Shown one piece after another: positions 56,767 through 64,000 of a stretch of 64,000 bases of DNA (within the stretch, counting starts at the first letter, position 1; each line of letters begins with the position of its first letter). This DNA is from Agrococcus jenensis (lineage in GTDB: Bacteria > Actinomycetota > Actinomycetes > Actinomycetales > Microbacteriaceae). Location of the stretch: positions 1-64,000 of the forward strand of contig NZ_RKHJ01000001.1 of NCBI RefSeq assembly GCF_003752465.1. The letters are read 5' to 3'. The notes under the pieces are model-generated. The model was given only the letters and a program-made list of their open reading frames with translations, had not been told where the DNA came from and did not search any database. The position numbers and the translations under genes were made by a program.

Positions 56767-57105
56767 ATGGCGGACTCGCGTGCTGATGACATCGCCGCTC
56801 GACGTCGCGAGGCGCTCGAAGGGCTTGCGGACGTGGAGCGTCAGCTGACCGAGCTCCGAGGCATGCGCGGGGTGCAACACGACGACGACGAGCACGACCC
56901 GGACGGCGTCTCGCTCTCGTCGGAGTGGTCGCGGCTCGAGGGGCTGCGGCGGACGCGGCTCGATGCGGTCACGGCGATCGGCGAGGCGGCAGCGCGCATC
57001 GCGAGCGGTGAGGGCGGGATCTGCAGCGTCTGCGGCCGGCCGATCGCGCCCGAGCGGCTCGAGGCGCGGCCGCAGGCGACGACCTGCATCGACTGCGCGC
57101 CCTGA
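56767..57105 (+). CDS. TraR/DksA-type zinc-finger protein
   Basis: A 112-residue protein with a coiled-coil N-terminus (ARRREALEGLADVERQLTELRG) and a complete C4 zinc finger C-x2-C-x17-C-x2-C at Cys86, Cys89, Cys107 and Cys110, as in DksA/TraR. Such proteins may bind the RNA polymerase secondary channel. Acidic residues replace part of the coiled-coil tip (HDDDEHDPDG), the region where DksA carries its functional Asp pair, so an RNA-polymerase role is possible but unproven. Confidence 0.87.
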   Translation: MADSRADDIAARRREALEGLADVERQLTELRGMRGVQHDDDEHDPDGVSLSSEWSRLEGLRRTRLDAVTAIGEAAARIASGEGGICSVCGRPIAPERLEARPQATTCIDCAP

Positions 57106-57142
57106 CGCCTCACCCGTCCGCTCATCGACCGGGCCGCAGCGC

Positions 57143-58399
57143 TCACGCGCCGAGGCGGCGTGCGACGGATGCGGCGGCCCGACCGCCCGAGACGAGCGCT
57201 CCCTGGATCGACGCGGTCTCCCGGTGATCGCCCGCGACGAGCACGCGCCGTCCCGTCCAGAGCGGGCCGCGCGCGATCGGCCCTGGCGGCTGGGCGGGAA
57301 CCGCGTGGCGCACGACGTGGTGGGCGAGCACCTCCCACCCGTGGGTCGACGTGCGGTACAGCCGCTCGAGGTCCCGTCGCACCTCCGCCTCGCCGACGAG
57401 GCCGTCGGGGCGGTCGAGGAGCGTGGTCGCCTGGACGAGGTGGACGCCGGCCGGCGCATACGAGGGTGCGACCTCGGAGATGACCGCCGTGTTCCAGATG
57501 GGCCCCGCCGGACCTCCTTCGCGGCGTGACGCATCGAGCAGCAGGAAGCGACCGGAGAGCGGGCTGTCGGGCGCGCGGAACCACCAGGTCGTCAGCCCGT
57601 GCATCGGCGGCGCAGGCATCGGAGCGAACCCGGCGAGGTCGTGCGCGGCGACCGCGACGATCGCCGCGCGAGCTCGGATGGCGCCGTCGTCGGTGTCGAC
57701 CTGCACCCCGGCATCCGTCTCGCGCACCGCGTTGGCCGGCGTGCCGAGCCGCACCGGCCGGGTGAGCGCTGCGGCGAGCTGCTCCGGCAGCGCCTGCATG
57801 CCGGCGTGGGGCAGACCGGGGACGCCGAGCGCGAACGAGCGCAGCAGCAGGCGCACGTAGTTCGCCGATGCGCTGCCGCTGCTGTCGGCGAGCACGCCGG
57901 CGAGGAACGTGTCGAGCACGTGGCGGCGCAGCCTTCCGGTGACGCCTGCCGCGTCGAGGGATGCGCGCAGCGTCTCGTCCTTCGTCGCGCGTGAGGCGGT
58001 CCGGGCCCTGGCGAGCGTCGGACCCAGCCACCGAGCGAGCCCGATGAGGTCGCGCGCGGGCACGAGCCCGCTGCGGAGCGTTCCGAACGCGTGCTGCGGA
58101 TGCCGCAGCGGATGCGCCAGCGTGCGGGTCGTTCCCCCGGTGCGCACGACGGCGCCGACGCCGAACTCCTGCAGCCCGAGCGCTCGCACGTCGACCCACC
58201 GCTGGACCGCCGGATAGGCCGGGTTGAGCACCTGGAAGCCACGATCCATCCGGAACCCGTCGACCACGTCGGTGCGGACGCGTCCGCCAACGGCATCCGA
58301 TGCCTCGACCACCGTCACCGCGAGGCCGCGCGCCTGCAGGCGCCGGGCAGCCTGCAGTCCGGCCAGACCAGCCCCGATGACGATCACGTCGGCGTCCAC
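57143..58399 (-). CDS. FAD-dependent amine oxidase/desaturase-like protein
   Basis: A 418-residue flavoprotein from the GTG at 58399, behind AGGGGAG. DVIVIGAGLAGLQAARRLQARGLAVTVVEASDAVGGRVRTD gives both the dinucleotide fold and the GG-doublet of amine oxidase/phytoene desaturase-like proteins. The C-terminal FAD motif is RVLVAGDHRETASIQGALVSGGRAAASVA. The substrate is unknown. It is 94 bases downstream of the UvrA-like gene on the same strand; no carotenoid genes accompany it. Confidence 0.88.
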   Translation of the reverse strand: MDADVIVIGAGLAGLQAARRLQARGLAVTVVEASDAVGGRVRTDVVDGFRMDRGFQVLNPAYPAVQRWVDVRALGLQEFGVGAVVRTGGTTRTLAHPLRHPQHAFGTLRSGLVPARDLIGLARWLGPTLARARTASRATKDETLRASLDAAGVTGRLRRHVLDTFLAGVLADSSGSASANYVRLLLRSFALGVPGLPHAGMQALPEQLAAALTRPVRLGTPANAVRETDAGVQVDTDDGAIRARAAIVAVAAHDLAGFAPMPAPPMHGLTTWWFRAPDSPLSGRFLLLDASRREGGPAGPIWNTAVISEVAPSYAPAGVHLVQATTLLDRPDGLVGEAEVRRDLERLYRTSTHGWEVLAHHVVRHAVPAQPPGPIARGPLWTGRRVLVAGDHRETASIQGALVSGGRAAASVARRLGA

Positions 58400-58493
58400 C
58401 GCACTCCCCTCGACTGCAGCAGCCAGTCTCCCCCGCGCACCTGTGCCGAGGGCTCGGGCTCGGCTTTGTTGGTCGGCGCCCGGGACCGCTCCC

Positions 58494-61091
58494 TCAGCCC
58501 GCGGGTGTGAGCTGCCGCAACGCGGCGGCGAGGTATGGCGCCGTCCTGCTCGACGGACTCGCCGCGACCTGTTCCGGCGTCCCCGCCGCGACGACCCGGC
58601 CGCCCGCATCCCCCGCCCCTGGGCCGAGGTCGACCACCCAGTCGGCCTCCGCGACGATGCGCATGTCGTGCTCTACCAAGATGACCGTGCTGCCGCCGTC
58701 GACGAGGTGGTGGAGGTGGGCCATGAGCCGATCGGCGTCTGCGGGGTGCAGCCCGGATGTGGGCTCGTCGAGCAGGTAGAGGGTGTCGCCCCGCTGGCCG
58801 CGTCGGAGCTCGGACGCGAGCTTCACCCGCTGCGCCTCCCCTCCGGAGAGCTGCGTCGCCGGCTGGCCCAGGGCGACATAGCCCAGGCCGACGTCGAGCA
58901 GTGCGTCGAGGTGACGCTGCACCTCGCTGTCCGAGCTCCACGCCCGAGCATCGCGGACGCTCATGGCGAGCACATCGGCCACCGTGCGGCCGTGCAGCTC
59001 GATCTCGAGCGTCTCCGGGTTGTAGCGGCTGCCGCCGCACGTCGCGCATGGCGCGTGCACCGTCGGGAGGAAGAGCAGCTCGACCTCCATCGTCCCCTCG
59101 CCCTTGCACGTCGGGCACCGCCCGGCAGGCAGGTTGAAGGAGAAGCGGCTCGCGCTGTATCGGCGCCGACGCGCCTCCGGCGTCGCCGCGAACAGGGTCC
59201 GGATGCGGTCGAACACGCCCGTGTAGGTGGCGACGTTCGACCGCGACGTCCGACCGATCGGCTTCTGACTCACCTGCACGATGCGACGCAGCCTGCCGGC
59301 CGGCCCGTGCGCGCGGCCGGTCGTCACCGCCTCGGTCCCGTGCGCCAGCGGGTCCTCGGCAGCCGCGGGCGGCTCGTCCGCGCCGGAGGCGCGCTCATCG
59401 ATCTCGCTCTCGAGGCTCGCCCACAGCAGGTCGGGCAGCGCCTGCACCACGAGCGACGACTTGCCCGACCCTGACACGCCCGTGACCGCGGTCAGCGCGC
59501 CGAGCGGGAACGTGACCGAGAGGTCGCGCACGTTGTGCCGCGTGACGCCCTCCAGCTCGAGCCGGTCGTCGCCGGCACGACGCTCGCGAGCGACGCGTTC
59601 GGTGGCCGGTTGCTCGAACAGGTAGCGGCGCGTGACGGACTCGTCGGCATCCTGCAGTCCTTCGAGCGGACCGGAGTAGATGACCGTCCCTCCGTCGGCG
59701 CCGGCCCCCGGCCCGATGTCGACGATCCAGTCGGCCTCGCGGATGACGTCGAGCGCGTGCTCGACGAAGTACACCGTGTTGCCGCTGTCCCGCAGGGTCG
59801 CCAGGATGCGCAGGAGCGACTCGGTGTCGGCGGGATGCAGGCCCGCGGATGGCTCGTCGAGCACGAAGACGACCCCGAACAGCTGCGACAGCACCTGGGT
59901 GGCGAGACGCATGCGCTGCAGCTCCCCGGACGAGAGCGACGACGTCGTGCGATCGAGCGAGAGCGAGCCCAGTCCGAGGTCGATGATCGGCGACAGCCGG
60001 GCGAGCAGGTCTGCGACGAGGCGGCGCGCCGCGAGCAGCTGCTCCGGATGCGCGTCCCCGGATCCCGAGCTCGACGGCTCGGCTGAGCGGGGCGTCCAGC
60101 CGGGCTCGAGCACGGCACGCAACACGCGCGCGACATCGTCGAGGGGCATCGCGGCGAGCTCCGTGATGTCGAAGCCTTCGAACGTCACGGCCAGCGCTTC
60201 GGGCTTCAGGCGCCTGCCCCCGCACCGCGGGCATGGGGCGCTCACCATGAAGGACGCGGCGCGCTCGCGCATCCGCGCGCTCTTCGAACCCGCGAACGTG
60301 TTCAGCACGAAGCTGCGCACGCCCTGGAAGGTGCTCATGTAGCGGGGCTCAATGCCCGCCGCCACAGCCTTGCGCACCTCCGCGGGCTCCCGGTCGGTGA
60401 AGACCGGCACCTGCGGCGATTCGTCGGTGAAGAGCACCCACTCGCGCTGCTCGCGAGGGAGGTCGCGCCACGGGACGTCGATGTCGTAGCCGAGCGAGAT
60501 GAGGCTGTCGCGCAGCTGCTTGCCGTGCCATGCCGTTGGCCAGGCAGCGAGTGCACCGTCGCGGATGGTCAGGGACGCATCGGGCACCATCAGGTGCTCG
60601 GGCACGTCGTGGACGCGGCCCAGCCCGTGGCACGTCGGGCAGGCACCCTGCACCGTGTTCGTGGAGAAGTCCTCGGCGAGGAGCATCGGCGCGCCCTGCG
60701 GGTAGGTGCCGACCCTCGAGTACAGCATGCGCAGGACGTTCGCGATGGTCGTCGCGCTGCCGACGGTCGAGCGCGCGGAACCGCCCGAGCGCTGCTGCGG
60801 CAAGGCCACGGCGGGCGGGAGCCCCTCGATCGCATCGACGTCGGGACTGCCGACCTGGCTCATGAGCCTGCGCGCGTATGGCGCGACCGACTCGAAGTAG
60901 CGGCGCTGCGACTCGGCGTAGATCGTGCCGAACGCGAGCGAGCTCTTGCCGGAGCCGGAGATGCCGGTGAACGCGACGAGCGCGTCGCGGGGGATGTCGA
61001 GGTCGACGCTCCGCAGGTTGTGCTCACGGGCGCCGCGGACGCGGACACGGTCGAGCCCGGCGTCGTGCGGCCAGCGCTCGGGTGCATCCAT
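58494..61091 (-). CDS. UvrA-like excinuclease ATPase (class II, UvrA2/DrrC type)
   Basis: An 865-residue ABC ATPase with UvrA architecture: Walker A GISGSGKSSLAFGT (about 42-55), zinc-finger cysteines CPTCHGLGR and CPRCGGRRL, signature LSSGELQRMRLATQVLSQL, a second Walker A GVSGSGKSSLVVQA, the second zinc finger CPTCKGEGTMEVELLFLP…CATCGGSRYN, and signature LSGGEAQRVKLASEL. Canonical UvrA is about 950 residues; the shortfall fits class II proteins lacking the UvrB-binding domain, which are associated with drug/DNA-damage tolerance. The neighbours show no biosynthetic cluster. Confidence 0.92.
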   Translation of the reverse strand: MDAPERWPHDAGLDRVRVRGAREHNLRSVDLDIPRDALVAFTGISGSGKSSLAFGTIYAESQRRYFESVAPYARRLMSQVGSPDVDAIEGLPPAVALPQQRSGGSARSTVGSATTIANVLRMLYSRVGTYPQGAPMLLAEDFSTNTVQGACPTCHGLGRVHDVPEHLMVPDASLTIRDGALAAWPTAWHGKQLRDSLISLGYDIDVPWRDLPREQREWVLFTDESPQVPVFTDREPAEVRKAVAAGIEPRYMSTFQGVRSFVLNTFAGSKSARMRERAASFMVSAPCPRCGGRRLKPEALAVTFEGFDITELAAMPLDDVARVLRAVLEPGWTPRSAEPSSSGSGDAHPEQLLAARRLVADLLARLSPIIDLGLGSLSLDRTTSSLSSGELQRMRLATQVLSQLFGVVFVLDEPSAGLHPADTESLLRILATLRDSGNTVYFVEHALDVIREADWIVDIGPGAGADGGTVIYSGPLEGLQDADESVTRRYLFEQPATERVARERRAGDDRLELEGVTRHNVRDLSVTFPLGALTAVTGVSGSGKSSLVVQALPDLLWASLESEIDERASGADEPPAAAEDPLAHGTEAVTTGRAHGPAGRLRRIVQVSQKPIGRTSRSNVATYTGVFDRIRTLFAATPEARRRRYSASRFSFNLPAGRCPTCKGEGTMEVELLFLPTVHAPCATCGGSRYNPETLEIELHGRTVADVLAMSVRDARAWSSDSEVQRHLDALLDVGLGYVALGQPATQLSGGEAQRVKLASELRRGQRGDTLYLLDEPTSGLHPADADRLMAHLHHLVDGGSTVILVEHDMRIVAEADWVVDLGPGAGDAGGRVVAAGTPEQVAASPSSRTAPYLAAALRQLTPAG

Positions 61092-61136
61092 GTGCGCCAG
61101 TCTCTCGTGCTCCCGCTGAGCCGGAGTCGAGACCGC

Positions 61137-61862
61137 TCAGCCGACCGAGCGACGGATCGCTGTCAGCCGCTCGATCGCGCGGTCGATCGCCGCCTGATCG
61201 GTGCCGCGGACGACGATGTTCGTGCCATAGCCGGAGCCATCACTGAAGGGGTACGACCCGATGCTCAGCTCGGGCATCGCCTCGGCGAGCTCGCGGAGCG
61301 GCGCAGCGATGCGGCCCTCCCCGACCTCGAAGCGCAGCTCGCCGGACAGGACCGGCAGCCCCGCCTCGAGGCTCGGCAGGAGCGCGTCGAGCATCGCGAC
61401 GAAGATCGACGGGACACCCGCCATGACGTGCACGTTCTCGACGCTGAAACCTGGTGCACCGCTGATGCGATTGGCGATGAGCTCCGCGCCGTGCGGGATG
61501 CGCGCCATCCGCAGGTGCTCCGCCGTGAGCGTCCGCCCGGCACCCACGGCGGCCTGCAGGTCCGCGCGGGCGTCGTCACGCACGTCGATGTCCACGCCGA
61601 ACGCGGCAGCGACGGCGTCCGCCGTGATGTCGTCGTGCGTCGGGCCGATGCCGCCCGACGTGAACACGTGCGTGTGCCGCGCACGCAGCGCGTTCAGCGC
61701 ATCCACGATCACGGCGTGGTCATCGGGCACGACGCGGATCTCGCGCAGGTCGATGCCGGCACGCCCGAGCCGGCCGGCCAGGTGGTGCGCGTTCGCCTCG
61801 CGGGTGCGCCCGGACAGGATCTCGTCGCCGATCACGAGCATCGCGGCGGTCGGATTCGTCAT
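61137..61862 (-). CDS. Competence/damage-inducible CinA N-terminal domain (molybdopterin-binding fold) protein
   Basis: A 241-residue stand-alone COG1058-type domain: MLVIGDEILSGRTREANAHHLAGRLGRAGIDL and the motif TSGGIGPTHDDITADAVAAAFG. In full CinA this domain is an ADP-ribose pyrophosphatase and is followed by a nicotinamide-nucleotide amidase domain, absent here. It resembles MoaB/MogA folds, so an alternative cofactor role cannot be excluded. It is on the same strand as the UvrA-like gene, 45 bases upstream of it. Confidence 0.9.
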   Translation of the reverse strand: MTNPTAAMLVIGDEILSGRTREANAHHLAGRLGRAGIDLREIRVVPDDHAVIVDALNALRARHTHVFTSGGIGPTHDDITADAVAAAFGVDIDVRDDARADLQAAVGAGRTLTAEHLRMARIPHGAELIANRISGAPGFSVENVHVMAGVPSIFVAMLDALLPSLEAGLPVLSGELRFEVGEGRIAAPLRELAEAMPELSIGSYPFSDGSGYGTNIVVRGTDQAAIDRAIERLTAIRRSVG

Positions 61863-61941
61863 GCCTGCAGACTGTCGTGCCGGGCTGTGGGAATCCAGGG
61901 CGCGGTGATGCGGCAGGCGCAGATCTCGGCGGATTGCCCCG

Positions 61942-62454
61942 TCACTCCCAGCGAGCCGGATCGATCGCGGCGTCGGGTGACCACGCGTGGAGCTGGAAGG
62001 AGGTGACGACACGAGGTCCGTCGACGAGCTCACCGCGGTCGCCGAGGTGCAGTGCGCGGACGTTGAGCCGCTCGAGCGGCGCTCCCGCGCCATGGGCGTC
62101 GATGAATACGGCGATGGCGGTGGCCGCCTCGATCAGCTCGTCGCGCGACATCGGCTGCTCGCGGCAGACGCCGACGAACGCTTCGATCTTGACGCCTTCC
62201 GAGGGCATCCACTCCATCCAGGGCCGCTCGCCGACGAACGCGCCATCGCCCACATCCGCAGCGTAGGCCGCCTCCCAGATCTCCTCTGAGCCATCGGGCA
62301 CCCCGATGTCGGAGTGGTTGAGCCAGCAGTTCGAGATGATCTCGGCGACGGGCGTCGCCGTCGGAGTCGGCGTCGGTGCCGGCTCGACCGCGCTCGCGCA
62401 GCCGCTGAGTGCGGCGGCGATCAGGATGAGCGAGGCGACGGTGCGTGCGCGCAT
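61942..62454 (-). CDS. Putative lipoprotein
   Basis: A 170-residue protein: MRARTVASLILIAAALSGC gives a signal peptide with lipobox LSGC (Cys19), then a Pro/Thr-rich spacer (EPAPTPTPTATP) and a small domain with SNCWLNHSDIG and one further Cys in GVCREQP that may pair with it. No family recognised. The leaderless-type promoter (62461-62466) fixes the start at 62454. Confidence 0.78.
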   Translation of the reverse strand: MRARTVASLILIAAALSGCASAVEPAPTPTPTATPVAEIISNCWLNHSDIGVPDGSEEIWEAAYAADVGDGAFVGERPWMEWMPSEGVKIEAFVGVCREQPMSRDELIEAATAIAVFIDAHGAGAPLERLNVRALHLGDRGELVDGPRVVTSFQLHAWSPDAAIDPARWE

Positions 62455-62460
62455 GCCCTG

Positions 62461-62466
62461 AGCATA
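62461..62466 (-). promoter_or_regulatory. Probable -10 element TATGCT of a leaderless lipoprotein gene
   Basis: Minus-strand TATGCT, six bases (CAGGGC), then ATG at 62454. Confidence 0.55.
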
Positions 62467-62514
62467 GGTCGCGACCGCGCCACCCCTCTTGGCGAGGCGC
62501 GACCGCCCGCGGCG

Positions 62515-62987
62515 TCACATGCCGAAGAGGGAGAACGGGCCGCCGTCCTGCGGCAGCTGCGCGAAGACCGTCCCGACGACATCACGGCGATCGTCCTCCG
62601 ACAGCTCCAGTCCGCTGAGGTCGATGACGACGTAGCGGTCCTGCTCCGCGTCGTCCACGCCGCTCGCGAAACCGGTCGCCACGTCGATCGAGTCGAACCG
62701 GATAACGTGCCGAGGTCGGAGACCCACGCTTCGGCGCACGGGATCGCAGCCGAGCAGAGCTCCGCGGTCGCGAGGCGCAACGACGAGATGGCGGCGTCGG
62801 GCAGCGGCATCTCGGGATTGGTGAGCGTCCTCTCGAGCGCGAACTCGGCAGGGCTCGGCGGCAGGTACGACGTGAAGCAGGCCGTGAGCGAGGCGCACAG
62901 GAGGACCACGGCAGCGGTCGAGCTCGCTCTGCTGACGCTGGTCCGCCGATCGGCGCGGCCAGACGCTGCAGCGGTCTTGGCGAACAC
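62515..62987 (-). pseudogene. Frameshifted putative lipoprotein gene
   Basis: Two frames together make one coherent protein. From the GTG at 62987: MFAKTAAASGRADRRTS (initiator Met), a hydrophobic stretch and lipobox LTAC (AVVLLCASLTACFTSYLPP), continuing to AEAWVSDLGT near 62710. Downstream of that the reading continues sensibly only in another frame (HVIRFDSIDVATGF to PFSLFGM, stop at 62515), while the first frame turns into Ser/Arg-rich noise. A single-base change around 62700-62715 would join them, so this is either a recent pseudogene or a sequencing error. It has its own leaderless-type promoter. Confidence 0.65.
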
Positions 62988-62993
62988 GTCATG

Positions 62994-62999
62994 AGCATA
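62994..62999 (-). promoter_or_regulatory. Probable -10 element TATGCT of a leaderless gene
   Basis: Minus-strand TATGCT, six bases (CATGAC), then GTG at 62987. The hexamer is the same as that upstream of the next lipoprotein gene. Confidence 0.5.
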
Positions 63000-63066
63000 G
63001 GCACGTTCTCCACAGGAGCGCTCGACCCGGACCCGTCGTCATGGCCGTTCGGCGCAGAGTGTCGCC

Positions 63067-63663
63067 ATGACCGACTTCGATGGCACCCCTCAGCAGCATC
63101 CCGTCCTCGTGGACCCCGCCAGCCGGCGCGGCAAGGCCTGGACCGAGGAGGACTACACCGACCTCATGCGCGGATGCCGGAGCGACTCGGATGTCGTCGA
63201 CATCGCGCGCCGGCTGGGCCGTTCAGTGCAGAGCGTGCAGTCACAGCTGCGGCGCCTGCTGCCTGCCGACGAGCGACATCTGCCGCTCGACCTCGCACTG
63301 CCGCGACTCCGGCAGCTCGACATGGACGGCGACTACGACTGGCTCGGAGCGCTGGCCAAGCGCACACCGTCTCCGTGGGACCCGAACCCGCTCGTCGTGA
63401 CCGACCCGGACGCGCGAGGGCTCGGCGGACTGACGGATGACGAGCTGCTCAGCGTCGCGCTCTCGATCGTGATCTCCGGTCAGGAGTGCCCAGCGGACCT
63501 GCTGCGCCGGATCGGACGGGAGCTCCGCCGGCGCGGCATGCTCGAGCAGCTCGAACGCGGTGCCGCCATGGCCCATCGTGAGGCGCTCGATCATCTGCTC
63601 GAGCTCGACTGGCCCTATGGCGCGTTCACTCCAGGCTCCGAGCCGGCCGCCTGGCCGATGTGA
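63067..63663 (+). CDS. Hypothetical protein with N-terminal SANT/HTH-like segment
   Basis: A 198-residue protein. SRRGKAWTEEDYTDLMRGCRSDSDVVDIARRLGRSVQSVQSQLRRLLPAD (about 19-68) looks like a Myb/SANT-type helix-turn-helix, as in 'gene transcription-associated' tandem HTH proteins; the rest is helical with no known domain (GLTDDELLSVALSIVISGQECPADLLRRIGRELRRRG). It may bind DNA. The 3' end overlaps the convergent TetR-like gene by 49 bases. Confidence 0.7.
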   Translation: MTDFDGTPQQHPVLVDPASRRGKAWTEEDYTDLMRGCRSDSDVVDIARRLGRSVQSVQSQLRRLLPADERHLPLDLALPRLRQLDMDGDYDWLGALAKRTPSPWDPNPLVVTDPDARGLGGLTDDELLSVALSIVISGQECPADLLRRIGRELRRRGMLEQLERGAAMAHREALDHLLELDWPYGAFTPGSEPAAWPM

Positions 63664-64000
63664 TGCGAAGCCTTACCCGTGTGGGAGGCGTCGGCCGGTG
63701 CCCAGCTCCGGACGATCGTCGTGATGACCGACCGCCGGCGAGCGAGGCGAGCCGTGTCGCCGGGTTCCGCGCCCGAGTACAGAACATCCAGGTTCGGCAG
63801 CGCCTGCCACCCGTCAGCCAGCGTGAGGATGGTCAGCAGCAGCTCCTCCGCCTCCTCGCGGGAGAGCTCGGGCACCGCCGCGAGCACCCGGTCGACCTTG
63901 TCGACCGACCGCGCCCGTCGATGCTCCTCCGCGACGGGGGTGCCCAGCTCGAGCCCCTCCCAGAAGGTCAGTCGCGCGAGCTCGGGGTGGGCGCACTGGT
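63615..64000 (-). CDS. TetR family regulator, C-terminal part (5' end outside window)
   Basis: Open frame entering from the right edge, about 128 codons to the TGA at 63615. HPELARLTFWEGLELGTPVAEEHRRARSVDKVDRVLAAVPELSREEAEELLLTILTLADGWQALPNLD resembles the ligand-binding C-terminal domain of TetR-type repressors (TetR_C). The HTH is not in the window, so the assignment is tentative. The last 20 or so codons overlap the convergent HTH-like gene, suggesting a C-terminal extension. Confidence 0.65.
   Translation of the reverse strand, partial: QCAHPELARLTFWEGLELGTPVAEEHRRARSVDKVDRVLAAVPELSREEAEELLLTILTLADGWQALPNLDVLYSGAEPGDTARLARRRSVITTIVRSWAPADASHTGKASHHIGQAAGSEPGVNAP

Overview
The window is very GC-rich DNA with tightly packed genes, many GTG starts and many 1-4 base stop/start overlaps. 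Combined with a glycine riboswitch, a fused MnhA/B subunit, a perfect TCGAAC-N4-GTTCGA LexA box and a DUF222/HNH (13E12-type) gene, this points to an actinobacterium. Gene content fits Microbacteriaceae (for example an Agrococcus-like genome), but that is inference. I see no rRNA, tRNA, CRISPR array or recombinase gene, and no stretch above 300 bases lacks a gene.

Left third (1-23 kb): an oligopeptide-type ABC transporter (lipoprotein, long OppB, truncated OppC; minus strand), a CPBP protease, then a riboswitch-controlled glycine cleavage operon gcvT-gcvH-gcvP that ends in a second family-5 solute-binding lipoprotein. Upstream of it is a complete Mrp/Mnh cation/proton antiporter operon (A/B fusion, C, D, E, F, G). 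Diverging from mnhA are sbcD-sbcC and a LOG-family gene.

Middle (23-39 kb): an orphan membrane protein, an MFS exporter, a VOC protein, a FUSC membrane protein and a CDP-alcohol phosphatidyltransferase. At 28.3-30.3 kb a lower-GC insert carries one AIPR-type phage-defence gene. It is flanked by a 22-bp direct repeat taken from the 5' end of a DsbA/FrnE-family gene, leaving a 10-codon stub on the left and a re-started gene on the right. Next come a methyltransferase, a SNF2 helicase, the LexA-box-controlled HNH gene, Hsp20, a ZIP transporter, GNAT and small proteins.

Right part (39-64 kb): a five-gene operon, metQ-metN-metI followed by a D-amino-acid-oxidase-like flavoprotein and an aminotransferase, suggests methionine (possibly D-methionine) uptake and salvage. 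A condensation-domain/GNAT fusion lies upstream of it. At 49-54 kb a saccharopine-dehydrogenase-like gene diverges from an APC permease, UspA, class III aminotransferase and Lrp regulator, suggesting lysine, polyamine or omega-amino-acid catabolism. An ABC-F ATPase, a DksA-like zinc protein, a flavin amine oxidase, a UvrA2-type ATPase, a CinA N-terminal-domain protein, two lipoproteins (one frameshifted) and a truncated TetR-like gene complete the window.

Ten genes begin six or seven bases after a TAnnnT-like hexamer, which suggests leaderless transcription is common here.
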